DNA from: Perognathus longimembris pacificus
Taxonomy: Eukaryota > Chordata > Mammalia > Rodentia > Heteromyidae
NCBI RefSeq assembly: GCF_023159225.1
Contig: NC_063176.1
Location: forward strand, 8,568,963 to 8,632,962
Direction: 5' to 3'
DNA length: 64,000 nt
Part shown: one piece after another, positions 21,761 through 34,448 of the stretch
Numbering within the stretch: position 1 is the stretch's first letter
How the letters are laid out: every line of letters begins with the position of its first letter
The notes under the pieces: model-generated
Told to the model about the DNA's origin: nothing
What the model saw: the letters and a program-made list of their open reading frames with translations, nothing else
Database searches by the model: none
Translations under genes and position numbers: made by a program

Positions 21761-24185
21761 TAGATCAAAATAAAAAACAACAAAAATGCTAAGAAGATAA
21801 CTGAAGAGGTATAAACTGTTGCCTAGCCACCACTAAGCCCTGAGTTAAAAGATTAATACTTCCAAAAAACAAAAGTAATATAAAATAGATTAATTAAAGT
21901 GGCACTCAACTAACTTCATCCTATTCTATTGCCATTCTATATAAAACAGAGACTTGTGACCTTCTCTCAATTTGAATAAGATATCCACCTGGCAGTGACT
22001 ATATTGAAGTGAGGGTCCTTCCTAACCATTGCCCTAAAGGTAACAACAAGATGATTGTCTATTACTGCCACTGCTTTCTTATTATTAAAAATCAGCAAAC
22101 CTCCTAAATTGATAGTCTAATTGAACACAGAAGAGCACACCAGGAATGTTAATAGAGCTGGAAGATTCCTAGGAGACTATTAAAAGAACAAAAGCAAATG
22201 CATACTGTAGCCTCATTATCTATTCCTTCTCTGAATCCCAGCAGTTGAAAGCTTGAGGAGATAAACAAAATTTTCTATAGCGTGAAAATAATCACTATGA
22301 AACTGACAGTTTATAAAATTATTCTCTAGTTAAAGGCCTCCTTCTCTCCCCTGCCATCTACTTCACACTAAGGAGTTACTCCTCTGCTTCTCAAGTTCTT
22401 TATTGATCTCTGCTCACTCCTGTAGCGTTTTGTAAACAGTAGTCAATGCAATGCAAATACAATGCAAATTAATTAGAATTTAAAGTGCACACCTTGCAAG
22501 AATCATCTTGCCATTAGGTCAATAGCAATGTTTGTGGACAATTCAATGCACCAATAAGCCTTTGTCCAATACACGGAATTTAACAGTTAAAAAGAAGGGA
22601 AAATGTGCTTTCAATTTTTATGTTAAACGTTAAAAATGTGCAGAAATTTAAGATTGAAAGTCATTCTTAAGTTCGGGAAATGTGTTATACACTTCATATA
22701 TGTGAATAAAAATGTTATTTAGGATCCTTTTCCAAAACTCAAATGTAGTAAGGGACAGATATACTATCATCATATTATAAAACCTCATAAAATTCTGTAT
22801 AAAAATCAGCAATGGTCACAATATGTTTAAAATCAGAATATTTTCCCCTCTTTGCTGATGAAAACACACTGTGTGTCTTGGTTCTTGATACGTAAATTGA
22901 TGGTAGCACTGCATCCATCAGCATTTCAGATTCCATATTTGAATGGCTTTGCATAGCTGTTTACATTGATAATAAGGACCTCCTACATACCACATACCAC
23001 ATACCAAGGCACAAGATCACTTACATTTTGAGACCAACATGAGGTCCCAGAGAGCCGTTGAGTGGTATGCTAAGTTTCTTGTGTATTATGAAGGTGAGGG
23101 GAAGTCAAGTAGATATTTCAGCAGGGGCAAGAGGAAAGAGATACATAGCCCACAGTATACCTGTCTCGACCACAGTGGGCGTTCCTGCCTCTGAACTCAC
23201 ATCTCCTCACTACAGCAAAGATAGCTGTGAGCACATAGGACCAGTTGTCACCTGCCTCACTTTTCCCTAAGTCATTTCCATTCTATTCTGGCCTTTTCCT
23301 GCCAGGCTTTGGACACTTGTCAAAGGAGCTAAGGATTGCTGCTGTAAGGCTAGGCTTGGGAACTACAGAGCAACTTCTCAGGAGCTGGAACTTGGCCAAA
23401 GAGAAACAATGGCTATATACTCCCATTTTCACCCTTCTAGACAGACAGCTCATGGAGAAATCACCCTTACCTTAGATAGTAGCTATGCTCGAAGAAAATT
23501 ACGACTACAGAGGAGTCTCTTTAATTGTGTTTTTAATTTTCATCTTCATATTATTATATTTCAATTATATTATATCTTATATTACAAATGTAATATATTA
23601 CATTTTAAATATATATTACATATTATAAATATAACATATAAATATATTTTAACTATATACATAATTTTTATGTATAAGCACTTCCATTTTTGATTTTGAT
23701 TTTGATTTTGATTTTATAATATTTTATAATATTTACCTACAAAATCATAGATAAAACATTTGGGAAAATATGTGGCATAGAAAGATTAGCAAAAGAAGTA
23801 AAGGCTTGGAAGGGTGTTCATTTAACATGAAAAGTTATGTTTTGAATAATTTTTGTTTTGCTTCAATACAAAAAAATGAGTAAAAGCCTTTTAGGCAATG
23901 CTGACACTTCTTTTAAATACTGTTTGAGTATTATACCTATCTAAGTTTTGAAAATTATTTGTGATTTTATGTTTTTAATCTTCATGATTTCAGTAATGCC
24001 CAAATGTTTAAGATTCACAAAAATATACTTTCTTTTTATAAAGCTCAGAACATCCAGTATCAAACTAGTTGGGTGCATCTTTAGTTTTGAAATTATGAAA
24101 TTATTAGCTAGAAAATTTGTGTAACTTTTATATTTCATAAAGAAAACATTCTTTTCTATTTATTTTTCTTTTGTTTTCTTGTAGG
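21761..24185. other. AT-rich spacer with AT and TTTGAT tracts
   Basis: Includes a CATACCA-type triplication near 22986-23005 and a strongly AT-rich block at about 23550-23665 made of overlapping TA palindromes. A hexamer run of TTTGAT units follows at about 23690-23715. Open frames at 23058-23693 are short and unrecognised. Confidence 0.5.
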
Positions 24186-24444
24186 TTTTTTGTTGTTGTT
24201 GTTGTTTACTTGTCCTGGGACTAGAATTTGAGGGGTAGGCTCTGTCTCTGAGTTTCTCTGGACCAAGGCTACTGCTCTAATGTTTGAACCACAGCACCAC
24301 TTCAGGCTTTTTTTTCCAAGTAGTAATTATTGGGAAAAAAAGAATCTCACAGACTTTCTCTCTGGGCTGGCTTTGAACCATGATTCCTAGATCTCAGCCT
24401 TCGGAGTAGATGGGATTGCTGTCCTGACGCACCAGCTCTGGGCT
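24186..24444 (-). mobile_element. B1-like/Geo composite SINE
   Basis: Nearly complete antisense copy. Order: (GTT)n tail, Geo half (TGTCCTGGGACTAGAATTTG, TTTGAACCACAGCACCAC), linker AAAGAATCTCACAGACTTTC, B1-like half (GGGCTGGCTTTGAACCATGA, CTCAGCCTTCGGAGTAGATG, GACGCACCAGCTCTGGGCT). Shows the module order clearly. Confidence 0.8.
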
Positions 24445-25654
24445 AAGATTCTTCTTATTTAAAATGCAAATGATGTGTTAACTCTAGCATATTGTAAAGA
24501 GTTTCTAATTTATTTATTTGACTCAACTTCATCCAAAATATCTACGAATCATTATTTAGTATTTTATATTTTATGAAGTAAAAGTCTCTGGTTACTATTA
24601 ACATGAACTTTCCATCCTCTTATTAAATAAAACATGAATAAAGCTTGCTGGCTACTTAGAAGGGAAGGCGTATTACTCACCTCTGTTGATCTATTTAGTA
24701 CAGGGCGTTGGTCACAGCAAATAAGAGGAAATATTCTAACAACCATATTTTAAAAATACTCTGTATGAAGAGAAATCACACTGTCAAAGAAAGGGTATTT
24801 CATATCCAACAAAAAACATGTAAATCTTGATAGGACATATCTAGACCTTCAACTGACAGCAACATTACATGTATCCCGAAGCAGAAGGCCAAAAAGGCAA
24901 AAATTTGTAAAGCACTACAACACACTTTTTCATATTCTGAATTTTCATGTAGTTGGGGGAAACCACTCTGTCTTCCAGTATCTCACTGAAAGTTGTTTAT
25001 AATAGAGACAAGTCAGTGCTCTGGATTTGTTCTCTGGCCTCAATGAAACTGCTTTATTTTGATTTTTATTTAGATATTTGAACTTTCCCTACAAGGTTAA
25101 TATCATAAATCAACCTAAGCCAATAGTGAATACAATCTCCTCCACACAAGAACAGTTAATCTTGTAGATGCTTCACAGAGTCAATACTTTAACACACACA
25201 CACACACAAACAAATGCTTTGAGGGTGATAATGTTAGGATTTGTATTATAATAATAACTTGATATCTCCCTAGAGAAAATCCAAGGCAATCCATGACTTC
25301 AGTCTTTAAATAGTAAAAGAACCATCAATAGACAAAATGAAATACATTTATTTTGCATTGCTATAAAGCTCTATGACCAACTCAAAAAGTTGGGTTCATA
25401 GCAAGCATATTAAACATTTGTTTCCATTGAGAGCTTCCATCCATATTGTGATGTAGTTTACTTTTACTCAATCTCTTACATATTACTTTATTTCCAAAAG
25501 CTCATGAATTTCTCTGCTATCATGAGTTCTCCAAGGACAGTTTCTCTATTTTTTCTTTCTACTATCAATATTTCAATGTAGAGTACTTATTTCATTTTTC
25601 AGTGTATAGAATGAATATCCTATGATCTTAATCCATTTGGGCTGGACTAAAATG
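24445..25654. other. AT-rich spacer, no gene seen
   Basis: A short (AC)n run lies near 25192-25208. No repeat body or exon recognised. Confidence 0.5.
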
Positions 25655-25935
25655 CACCCTAAACTGAGGTAACATTAAGTTTATTTCACAGAGCTCAAGA
25701 CATTGAGAATTTCAAGAAAAATATGTTCCAACAGATTCAATATATTGCTATGGTTTATTGAGGTCACTTCCTGCTGTGTGCTTGTAAGAAAGAAGTAACG
25801 AAATATCTATGGCTTCTTGTATAAGGACATTGGTGTGGACTCCTATAAAATTTTCTGTCTTCTAATGGCCCCACTTTTCAGATCAGAATTTAAGTCTAGA
25901 AATGTTATAGGGACACCTATCTTCAAACCTTAACT
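25655..25935 (-). mobile_element. Possible ERVL-MaLR-like LTR remnant
   Basis: The plus strand has the order seen in reverse-complemented mammalian MaLR LTRs: AAGTTTATTTCACAGAGCTC, AACAGATTCAATATATTGCT, TATAAGGACATTGGTGTGGA, TGGCCCCACTTTTCAGAT, CACCTATCTTCAAACCTTAA. Very decayed; boundaries approximate. Confidence 0.4.
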
Positions 25936-27639
25936 GCTTTTATTCACATGTAACATAATATTCTAAAAAACTATCCAAATGAACATGTTCTCAACTGAAC
26001 TTGCCATTATTTTTCTTTCACTTCAGTCCACGTGCAACATGAATAACACATTCATGGCCCATGGTGGCGGGGGGGAGGGGGGGACAGGGAACAGGTTCCA
26101 TGGGTGAGGTAGAGACATAAGGAATTTGGTACCTAAAGATGTTCCATAGCTTTAAACTTTTCATCATGATTCACTGATGGGATATATGACAAGTTAGTCG
26201 AGGACACTACATTCTTTCCTTTATCTTCAAAATTAAAACATAATAATATTGCTTTCATGAATATTTTAAGGACTCAGGAAGACAATCCATATAGAGCACT
26301 TAGCATGCATTAACATTTAAATGATCACTTAATCATATCTATTTCAAAGCAGTTTTGAATTATAGAACTATTTCCTTAATGATTATCCTTTCCTTCAATT
26401 TACTGTTGCTGCATTTGTCTTAGTTTTTGTTTTCCATGATGTACATACAAATTCTAATTCAATATCTCTCCAAATTTTCTCCTTAGCTCTCGTCTTATGC
26501 ACACTTTTACACTGAAGCTAAATCATCTATAATTATCTTCTCAAAATTTTATCCATACATATTTCTCATCTGGAGGATAAATTCCAAGTATCTTAAGAGA
26601 GCAGCCTTTGGCCATTTGAAATATGACTTCTTCAGAAGTTTTTTTTACTTCGACTTAATTTTTATTGGCCCTCCCAATATTTACTTTGAGCCTCATATAA
26701 TCTGTTTTCTTCCATGTACATGTGATTTCACATCTTTGTTGTCTGCTCTACTTTTTATTATATTCTTTAACTCATTCTGTTTGCAAAATAATATTTAGCT
26801 TTCAATAAAAAAGCCCTTTCCTTTCAAAGGTGTATGTGACATAATAGCATGTGAAATTGCCTTCCTTTGTATTTATAAGAAACTGGAGAACTCTCTTCTA
26901 TTTACTCATTCTACCACCTGACTGGGAAGACCTCAAAGTCAGGAACCAGTTTCTCAATGTTCCCGAGGTGTGATGGTGTCCATTGAAAAGGATGCAATGA
27001 TTCCCTGGATTCATTCTCAATGTTTTATCCAGCCAGAACTTTCTTTTTTCCCTACTGAATTATATAGGAAAAAAAATCAACTGTTTTTACTCAGCTCAGC
27101 AGTCCACAAAGCTGTTATTATTTTTACTTTATTGGGCCTCTTGGTGTTAAAGTTTGCTTCAACAGTGCCACTGTGATAAAACAGTATAAATGGGCATTGC
27201 ACGTGATCTAGTTATTTTTCTCAGCACATGTGGACATCACTGACGTTCCACTGACCCCTGGAACCTTCCCAACACATGCCACGTCTATCCATCTTGTTTC
27301 TTTTAACACTGTATGTCAGGAGCCACAGAGCTCTCATGGTTCACACCTCCTTTTAGGTTTCCGCAGCTGAGACTGCTGCATGTATGTAATATCCTCTCGC
27401 TCTGTATTTTTTTCTGAACTTGTGATAAAGTGGCTATATAGTGACCATTTTTGCAGCTCTTGTGTGATGATATAAAAATCATAAGGAGAAATATCCTAAA
27501 CATTTATCCTCTTGCATTTCTAAATCAGGAAATGTTAAACTTAGCTTTGAAAATCTGTTTTTATGAAGAAATTCCAAAGAATAGAATAAAAATTGATTCT
27601 AAGATGTAAAGAATAGAATGTGACAACTCAAAGCACATG
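25936..27639. other. AT-rich spacer, no gene seen
   Basis: A G-rich stretch (two G7 runs) lies at 26069-26083. Short frames such as 26970-27176 are unrecognised. Confidence 0.5.
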
Positions 27640-27765
27640 TTCAGGCTTGAGCACTGTGAAACAAGCCTGTAATCCCTACTTACTCAGAAGGTGGCAACCT
27701 GAGGGATCTTGGTTCAAGACTAGTCCAGACAAAAATAGCAGTACTCCATCAGAATGAACAAGTTA
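27640..27765 (+). mobile_element. Decayed B1-like SINE
   Basis: Sense: AGCACTGTGAAACAAGCCTG, TAATCCCTACTTACTCAGAA, GGATCTTGGTTCAAGACTAG. Matches the B1-like half of the composite; no Geo half is evident. Confidence 0.6.
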
Positions 27766-28257
27766 GTCATTTGTGGTGCACTTTCCAGCTATGTGTGAGA
27801 TCACAGTCTTTCGTAAGCCAGAGGAAAAGAATATGGGACAGAATCTGAAAAATAACTAGAGACATAAAATCACAAACAGAAGCAGTAGAATACCTCCTTA
27901 GACAATACAATGATTTTATGTGAAATATCTTCAAAGAGCACAGTGTTTTCAATCGCTTATATTGTAGGAAAACCTCAAATGCTAATTGAACAAGTACAAA
28001 TGTCATCCCCACATTACAGAATAGCAGAAAAGAATGATGTGCGACATGGCCTGTATTGAGGAAGAGTTCACAAATCACTAGATTACAGGAGGGAGTTAAA
28101 AGTCTAAATCTATCTGTACTTATATAGCTATGATCGCACTCCTGGAAGTTTGAGTCTATTCCATTCAGGTATCCTAAAGTAGTATTTGGCATGATAGTTT
28201 CTAGTCAGTAATTTGAAAGTATTGAAGTGTCTTATTTGTATTACAATAATAAAAAGG
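27766..28257. other. Unrecognised stretch with a long chance ORF
   Basis: Holds the longest open frame in the window (minus strand, 28192-27767, 141 codons). Its composition is rich in Leu, Phe, Cys and Ser, and no motif or family is recognisable. No splice or promoter context supports it. I treat it as noncoding. Confidence 0.5.
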
Positions 28258-28347
28258 GTTTGTGATGCAGTTCAGTGGTACAGCATTTGCCTAGCCTATA
28301 AAAGGCACAGGTTATATCTCCAGGTCATTTACAAATAATAGAAAGAA
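28258..28347 (+). mobile_element. Old ID-like SINE monomer
   Basis: TTTGTGATGCAGTTCAGTGG, ACAGCATTTGCCTAGCC and ATATCTCCAGGTC in ID order, then an A-rich tail with GAAAG units. Heavily substituted. Confidence 0.6.
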
Positions 28348-28754
28348 AAGAGAAAGGCGAAAAAAATTCTTTAAGTATACAAAGTATATCTATGTATATT
28401 GTATATATTCTACAGTTAGTCATAAATTTGATGTTCAAAAAACTAATAAGATTGCTATGTGAATTTAATTAGCAGTTCTTTTAACCACTCAGTTAGAACT
28501 GTTTTATTTGATAGTTTTATGGTTTACTTTACTATAAACATGATACAAGTGCTAATAATAAAAATTAACAGATAAAGTGGAACTGTGTGTTCTCAAATAT
28601 TTTGCTGGCAATAAAACCATTAAGATTTTTATCATTGCATTCAGTTTCACATATCTCCAAAGATCCTTTAAATTCAGTCTGTATTTAAATATTTACATTG
28701 TGTTTCTAAAGTATACAATTTAACCTTAAAAGGGCTGCTGAATTCCCTTTTCTT
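28348..28754. other. AT-rich spacer, no gene seen
   Basis: No repeat or exon recognised. Confidence 0.5.
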
Positions 28755-28771
28755 CATTCATGTCCTCTTTA

Positions 28772-28990
28772 TTTTTTATTATTATTTTTTTTTTTTTGGC
28801 CAGTCCTGGGCCTTGGACTCAGGGCCTGAGCACTGTCCCTGGCTTCTTCCCGCTCAAGGCTAGCACTCTGCCACTTGAGCCACAGCGACGCTTCTGGCCG
28901 TTTTCTGTATATGTGGTGCTGGGGAATCGAACCTTGGGCCTCGTGTATCCGAGGCAGGCACTCTTGCCACTAGGCTATATCCCCAGCCCC
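28772..28990 (-). mobile_element. Young IDL-Geo SINE
   Basis: Full-length antisense copy with the perfect 17-bp target duplication CATTCATGTCCTCTTTA (28755-28771 and 28991-29007). It carries the young-subfamily motifs in reverse: CTTCTTCCCGCTCAAGG and CCTCGTGTATCCGAGGCAGG. Confidence 0.93.
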
Positions 28991-29560
28991 CATTCATGTC
29001 CTCTTTAAACTAGAGATTGTTAGCAGTGTTACTTGTTAGGCATTAATTTGTTCCCCATACTCCTGCAAAGTTATTGATTAAGTAGATTAAAATAAAGTCT
29101 GGAAGCTATAGGACGAAATTCCATGCCTGAATTTGTCTATTTTCTAGGAATTGATGTAAATTATTTGCAGTGCCTCTCTTTGATCTTCTGGACTGTGTCT
29201 TCACTTTCACTATACCATCCAATTTTTCTGTCATATTACCTGGATTCATTTCTAGGTTTGAAAATTCCTTGCAATGACATTGAGTTGAGCTGAATATTAG
29301 GAAATCTGTTCTCACTTTGACCAACAACCTTAATTCCATTTGCTACCTTGATTTCCTTTCTCAATCTGTGCAATAAAATGTTCCCAAATTAATGGGATGA
29401 GGATGTAGGTAGCTTTTAAGGGAGATGCTTAGATTCACAAGCATTAGTACCGTGTGGGCTAGTCATTACTCTACAGCTTTTTGTGGAACATAATTCATTG
29501 TGTTGGAGCAAATTTTTGAATTCACATGTAGTTTAGTAAAGTTTATAAATTTGAAAACCT

Positions 29561-29705
29561 GAGATGCATCTTACCATGACCACTTTACATATCCTTCAAC
29601 TGAGCAACGGTGTGAATCATGCCTGCCTCAAAACGGCCACTCAGGTATGTGGTCAGGATTATAGAAAATGACCAGTGAGATAGTCATAAGCAATGTTCGC
29701 CACTC
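29561..29705 (+). repeat. MIR-like segment, copy 1 of a local duplication
   Basis: TGACCACTTTACATATCC, CAACTGAGCAACG, TGGTCAGGATTATAGAAAAT, ending CGCCACTCAGTAAA. The overall order resembles a MIR SINE. It is markedly similar to 30417-30585, including bases that differ from the MIR consensus. Confidence 0.6.
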
Positions 29706-30416
29706 AGTAAAATTTAATTACAAATATGATGCTATCTTTATTTTCCTTATTCTCCTTGCACATTTCTTTGCAGACACTTCACATAAAGAATTATTCTGAC
29801 AAATAAATCCTTATTCCTTCCCCTAAACATAGCAGATTAAATCACCACATCTGTGCAACTTCTTCATCCTGAAACCATTTAAAGGGAAAATAGATTAAAA
29901 AAAAAGGCACTAGCAAATAAAACATAGAGTAACAAAGAAAATTCAATAAAGCATGATAGCAATAATAGTTTTACAACTAGAAATTGAATACGTCGGAAGT
30001 GACTTAGGAAGTCAAAGGGAATTGGACAATAATTTTGGAAAAAGGAAATTTTCACCCATAAGTTAAGTCATACCACAGATTCTTAAAAAGTAAATCACTT
30101 AAAGGATTACATCATTTTAATGTATAATTATAGTTTGCCCCCCAAAAGTTGCATTATTTTCTTAAAAACTTGAAAACTTAATTGCAGTCCTAGAGTTGAC
30201 TTGACCCAACTGATTTTGCTCTGTACAGCTCTGAACCTGAGGAAGTTTGTAGACAAGAACAAACACATTTGGATATCTATTACAGATCAACAGAGTCTAT
30301 TGTGCTCCATTATGATTTACCATAGAAGGAATAGTTTGTAAGTAGAAGTGTAATCCTTATAGTTATGATGACTGGGTAGTCCATAATCAATTCATCAAAA
30401 CCCTCATTGAAAGTAC
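29706..30416. other. AT-rich spacer between the two MIR-like copies
   Basis: No repeat or exon recognised. I could not extend the duplication through this interval. Confidence 0.45.
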
Positions 30417-30585
30417 GAGATGCATTTCTACTTTCAAATCATACACTTAGCGTGACCACTTTACATATCCCTCAACTGAGCAATGATGCAAATTATACCT
30501 TGTCTCAAAAAAATTGCTTAGGTATGTTGTCAGGATTACATAAAATGACCAGTGTAATAGTCATAAGCCCAGTTTCTAGTTCGCA
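30417..30585 (+). repeat. MIR-like segment, copy 2 of a local duplication
   Basis: Shares GAGATGCAT, TGACCACTTTACATATCC, TCAACTGAGCAA, TGTCAGGATTA and ATAGTCATAAGC with the copy about 850 bases upstream, in the same orientation. It has about 20 extra bases near its start. Confidence 0.6.
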
Positions 30586-31609
30586 GGGCCTTCTCACTGT
30601 GTCGTATATGGTGAAAGGGGACAATGGCCTACTTTAGGCCTGGGGAATAAACTATATTTTTGAGAGCTCTGCTCTAACAGCCTCATCAACAACAGGTGCT
30701 CCCCAGTCCCAACACCTACGGGAAAGGATACAATTTAAGCATATGCATTTGAAGTGCATACCACTATTCAGATCACAGCAAGACCTTTCTCTCTTAGTGA
30801 ATGGTCTTGTCTTAAATGGTATATGCATGTCATACATGTTTCACATGGATGCCTCAATAAGCTTGCTCAAAGATGCATGGGACCTAAATCACATTATCAA
30901 TCTAAAGACAAAGGACAGCACACAACTGATGGAAAGATACAAGATCATCTTATAATAAAATTTAGGTCTTAGATTACCATTTCTGCTTACATAGATTGGA
31001 ATTTTTTTCTGACATCACAGATATTTCTCTGCACAATTATTCTCTTTCCCAGTTGTTATTTTCTTAATCCAATTCAAGTTTCCCCAAAGAAGAATATTTA
31101 CTAGTACATTATAATTATCTGCAACCAGCCTCAAACTCTACATTGTAACAACTGACTAGCATTGTTGGATATGATTCTTAGAACATTTTTAGAACTTCCT
31201 GTGCATGGTAGTGGTGCTGCTAACTCTTTCAGAAGATTTGCTAAATTCATGTATTTGCCACTTTTGGTAACAAAAAATAAACTTTTACTTGATTATTAAG
31301 AAAGTGCAGTAAATGAGAAGTCATTGAAAGATACTTACTGCATTCAATTTCGGTGCAAGGTTAGTCAAAAGTACATTTATTTGGGTTAAAATAGAGATCA
31401 ATTAAAAGAGATGAATTTTTAGCTATCTTTTTTTGTAGAAGAAAATGAGAAGAGTATAGAGGTATTTACAATTGCCTGCATTTCACTATGTTTTCTCTTA
31501 TACAGAAACACATAGTTCATTTTGTTCTCTGCTTACAGGCATTTACATTCAGCTGAAAATATGCCTTACTGCCATGGACAGCTAAAGACCAGAGAGCACC
31601 TAATAATTG

Positions 31610-31611
<2 letters not shown>
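30586..31611. other. Spacer, no gene seen
   Basis: Several overlapping frames of 60-76 codons at 30407-30972 share no recognisable family. No exon called. Confidence 0.5.

Positions 31612-31655
<44 letters not shown>
31612..31655 (+). repeat. (GT)22 microsatellite
   Basis: Perfect dinucleotide repeat of 44 bases, followed by TTTGC. Confidence 0.95.
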
Positions 31656-31660
<5 letters not shown>

Positions 31661-31850
31661 ATTGGTGTGGGTTTTTTTTTTTACAAGTTTCCCCTTTTTT
31701 AATTATGCTTATAGAAAAAGTATCTTATGAACAAGAAATTCTCATATAAGCAAGGCACCCTCTTTTCAACTCTAATGAACTTTTCATTGTTGGACTTTTA
31801 TATTTGTTTGTTCTCTTGCTTATGCTTTGGTTAAACAAAAGAGTGGACAG

Positions 31851-32036
31851 AGCTGGAAATGAGGCTTAGTGGTAGAGCACTTTCCTAGCATGCATGAAGC
31901 CCTGGGTTTGATTCCTCAGTTCCACATACACAGAAAAAGCCCAAAGTGGTGCTGTGGCTCAAGCGATAGAGTGCTAGCCTTAAGCAAAAGAAGCAAGGGA
32001 CAGTGTCTAGGCCCTGAGTTGAAGCCCCGTTTGGGC
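31851..32036 (+). mobile_element. IDL-Geo SINE, older copy
   Basis: Sense: AGCTGGAAATGAGGCTTAGT, CCCTGGGTTTGATTCCTCAG, GGTGCTGTGGCTCAAGCGAT, ending at GAAGCCCCG. The usual A-tail is absent; a G-rich tract follows directly. Confidence 0.78.
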
Positions 32037-32060
32037 GTGGGGGGGACAGGGGGGCAGGGG
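32033..32060 (+). repeat. G-quadruplex-type motif at a SINE 3' end
   Basis: Four G-tracts of 3, 7, 6 and 4 with 2-3 base spacers, where the SINE's GGACTGGCC end and A-tail would be expected. Confidence 0.75.
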
Positions 32061-32499
32061 AGCCTTGGACAATGTGTAAGTGATTGTCAGAAAACGAAAT
32101 CTAAGTGGATTCATACATTCCATTCCTGCCTTTGTGCTTGCTTTCTGATTTCTTAGGAAACTATAGGATTGCTTATATGGAGATGAACGAGAAAAAATAA
32201 TATTTACAGTATAGGAATATGAACACAGATTAAAATACTTTGGTTTTTACAAGGACATAGTATTTGTGTTCATATATCTCAGTCAAAAGAAAAAAACTGT
32301 TTCATGTCCTTTCCTAGAGATCAAAGTAATGTAAACACTGTCTATATGCTATTAGGTTCACCTTATGCATATTTGTAATGTGCAATGATTGCAATTGTAC
32401 CGAAAATGAGAGTAACTATTCTTCAATTTTTAATGTCTTCATGCTGAGAGTATTAAAAACCAATGAAAAGAACCACTGATTACTTATAATTAAGAAAAA
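32061..32499. other. AT-rich spacer, no gene seen
   Basis: Nothing recognised between the two SINEs. Confidence 0.5.
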
Positions 32500-32507
32500 A
32501 AATACAA

Positions 32508-32722
32508 TGGGCTGGGAATGTGGCCTAGTGGCAAAAAGTGCTTGCCTTGTATACATTAAGCCCTGGGTTCAATTCCCCAGCACCATATATATAGAAAATG
32601 GCCAGAAGTGGCGCTGTGGCTCAAGTGGCAGAGTGCTAGCCTTGAGCAAAAAGAAGCCAGGGACAGTGCTCAAGCCCCAAGTCCAAGGCCCAGGACTGGC
32701 AAAAAAAGAAAAAAGAAAAAAG
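32508..32722 (+). mobile_element. IDL-Geo SINE
   Basis: Near-full-length sense copy (GGGCTGGGAATGTGGCCTAG to CCCAGGACTGGC) with an A-rich tail containing G interruptions. AAATACAA (32500-32507 and 32723-32730) is a short target duplication. Belongs to the GAGCAAAAAGAAGCC subfamily. Confidence 0.87.
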
Positions 32723-32730
32723 AAATACAA

Positions 32731-34448
32731 CTTCAGGGAGGGATGTATTGAATTAAGGTTTACTACATGAAGATTTTGGTTGTTACTATAAAGTGTCTTC
32801 CACAGCCTCAACTGCAACAGTCTATGCCCAAACAGGGTATTGCTAAGACTTCTGTCATGATCTAGGGCATTTCAATGATGTCATTGAGCTGATGTCGCAA
32901 GCCCTTTGCAAACTCCTACCTTCATTTATGGAGAAATAGTGTTCAGGCAGTGGAATGATTCATAATTTCAAACTGTAAAAAAACCCAAGCAATACTTCTT
33001 CTATTTTATCATAGTTACAGCATCACTTACTTGAAACTGTACATTAGACAAAGACATGTTTTGAAATACTTTGGCTGATACATTCTGTACCTTTAAAGCA
33101 TTTAGTGAAAATGTAGCTTTCTATTATGTACTTCAACTGTTAAGAGATGAATTTCCAGCAGTGGGTTAGCGGGGGCAGAGGCAAGATTCTGTTCTACCTG
33201 TAAGAAAGCACACATTTCATTGATTCATATAAAGAAAATTCTCCAATGATAATTTTAATGAAACTCATGTCCAGCTGAATAACAGCAGCAATGAAGTGAA
33301 CTCGGCCTTTCCCTAACGTTGTCAGCTCAATGAGGTGGTAATATTATGGTCAATGGGAGCATGACTGTACTAAATGCAGGCAATGGTTTCCTTTAAGTTC
33401 TGCTGTTCAAAAGAGTAACATTCAGCAATGCATTTAAATGTAGAGCTTCTTCAATGTCAAATTTTAATTTAATGAAATCAGCACTTTTCTGCCTTCTCTA
33501 GATGTAATGTAATTGCTTCTTGGGAGGAAGGTGAGAAGAGGGTACCAATCGCAAACTTCAGAGAGGAGCATTTATGTCTTTAATAGAAACAAATTGCTCA
33601 CCAGGCTCAGGCTTCGAAAACTTCACTTTTCATTTCAGTCCCAACCCCAAACAATTTCGCCACCAGTGATTTACAAATTGTTGAAAACAAGTACAGGTTT
33701 TCTTCACTAAACTTTGTCTGTAACGATCCAAAGGAAATATTAAAAAGAGAAACCAGACAAAAATGAAAGCCTTGCTTGGTAGACTCAGTGTAATTTTTAG
33801 AATACTTCCATTTTAGACAGCATCAATAATCCAAAAAAATAATTTGCAATTCAATTGTAGCATTTTGTATTAATGAAAGGGGAGACCAATACAGCAACAT
33901 TTTAGGTTCAATAATTTATTTAATATTTCATCTACAAATGAAGTGCAAATACCAATTGCCAATTTTAAAAATGTTTTAAATCTATATATTTCAACGTGTT
34001 CCAAATAAAACTTAAAATATTTCTTTTTAACATACTTGTCTTCCATAGGACCATATTTGGAATTAAAATTCTGGTACTAATTTGCTCATTTAAACTACAA
34101 ACTTAAGAGACCACTAATTTGTCTCCCTCCGACCTCCTCTTATGGGTCATTAAATTGTACTGATTTTACTGTTTAGTTTCTCTAAATAACATCCTATGCT
34201 AATTGCACTACAAAGCACTACAAATCTCATCCTTGCTCAGGTGAGTTACTGTCGTCTCTGGGAGCCCCTATCCATAGGACTTACATGCTCTAATCCTACT
34301 GTCAACAACATAGCCCTGGACACTGTTCTAAAATGTTCACATATCATCTTCATCTTGTTTTTTTCTCATCAGTTTGTTTGTGCAGTTTGTATGTTTGTTC
34401 CTAGCACTTAAAAACAAAATATTCGTTGATCAAAATATGACAAAAGTA
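32731..34448. other. Repeat-poor, high-complexity stretch
   Basis: About 1.7 kb without recognisable repeats and with balanced composition (for example near 33290-33720). Possible conserved noncoding sequence; no exon found. The functional reading is only a guess. Confidence 0.35.

Noticed and set aside
27767..28192. Longest open frame, 141 codons on the minus strand
   Set aside because: No recognisable domain, no exon or promoter context. Frames of this length arise by chance across 64 kb on six phases.
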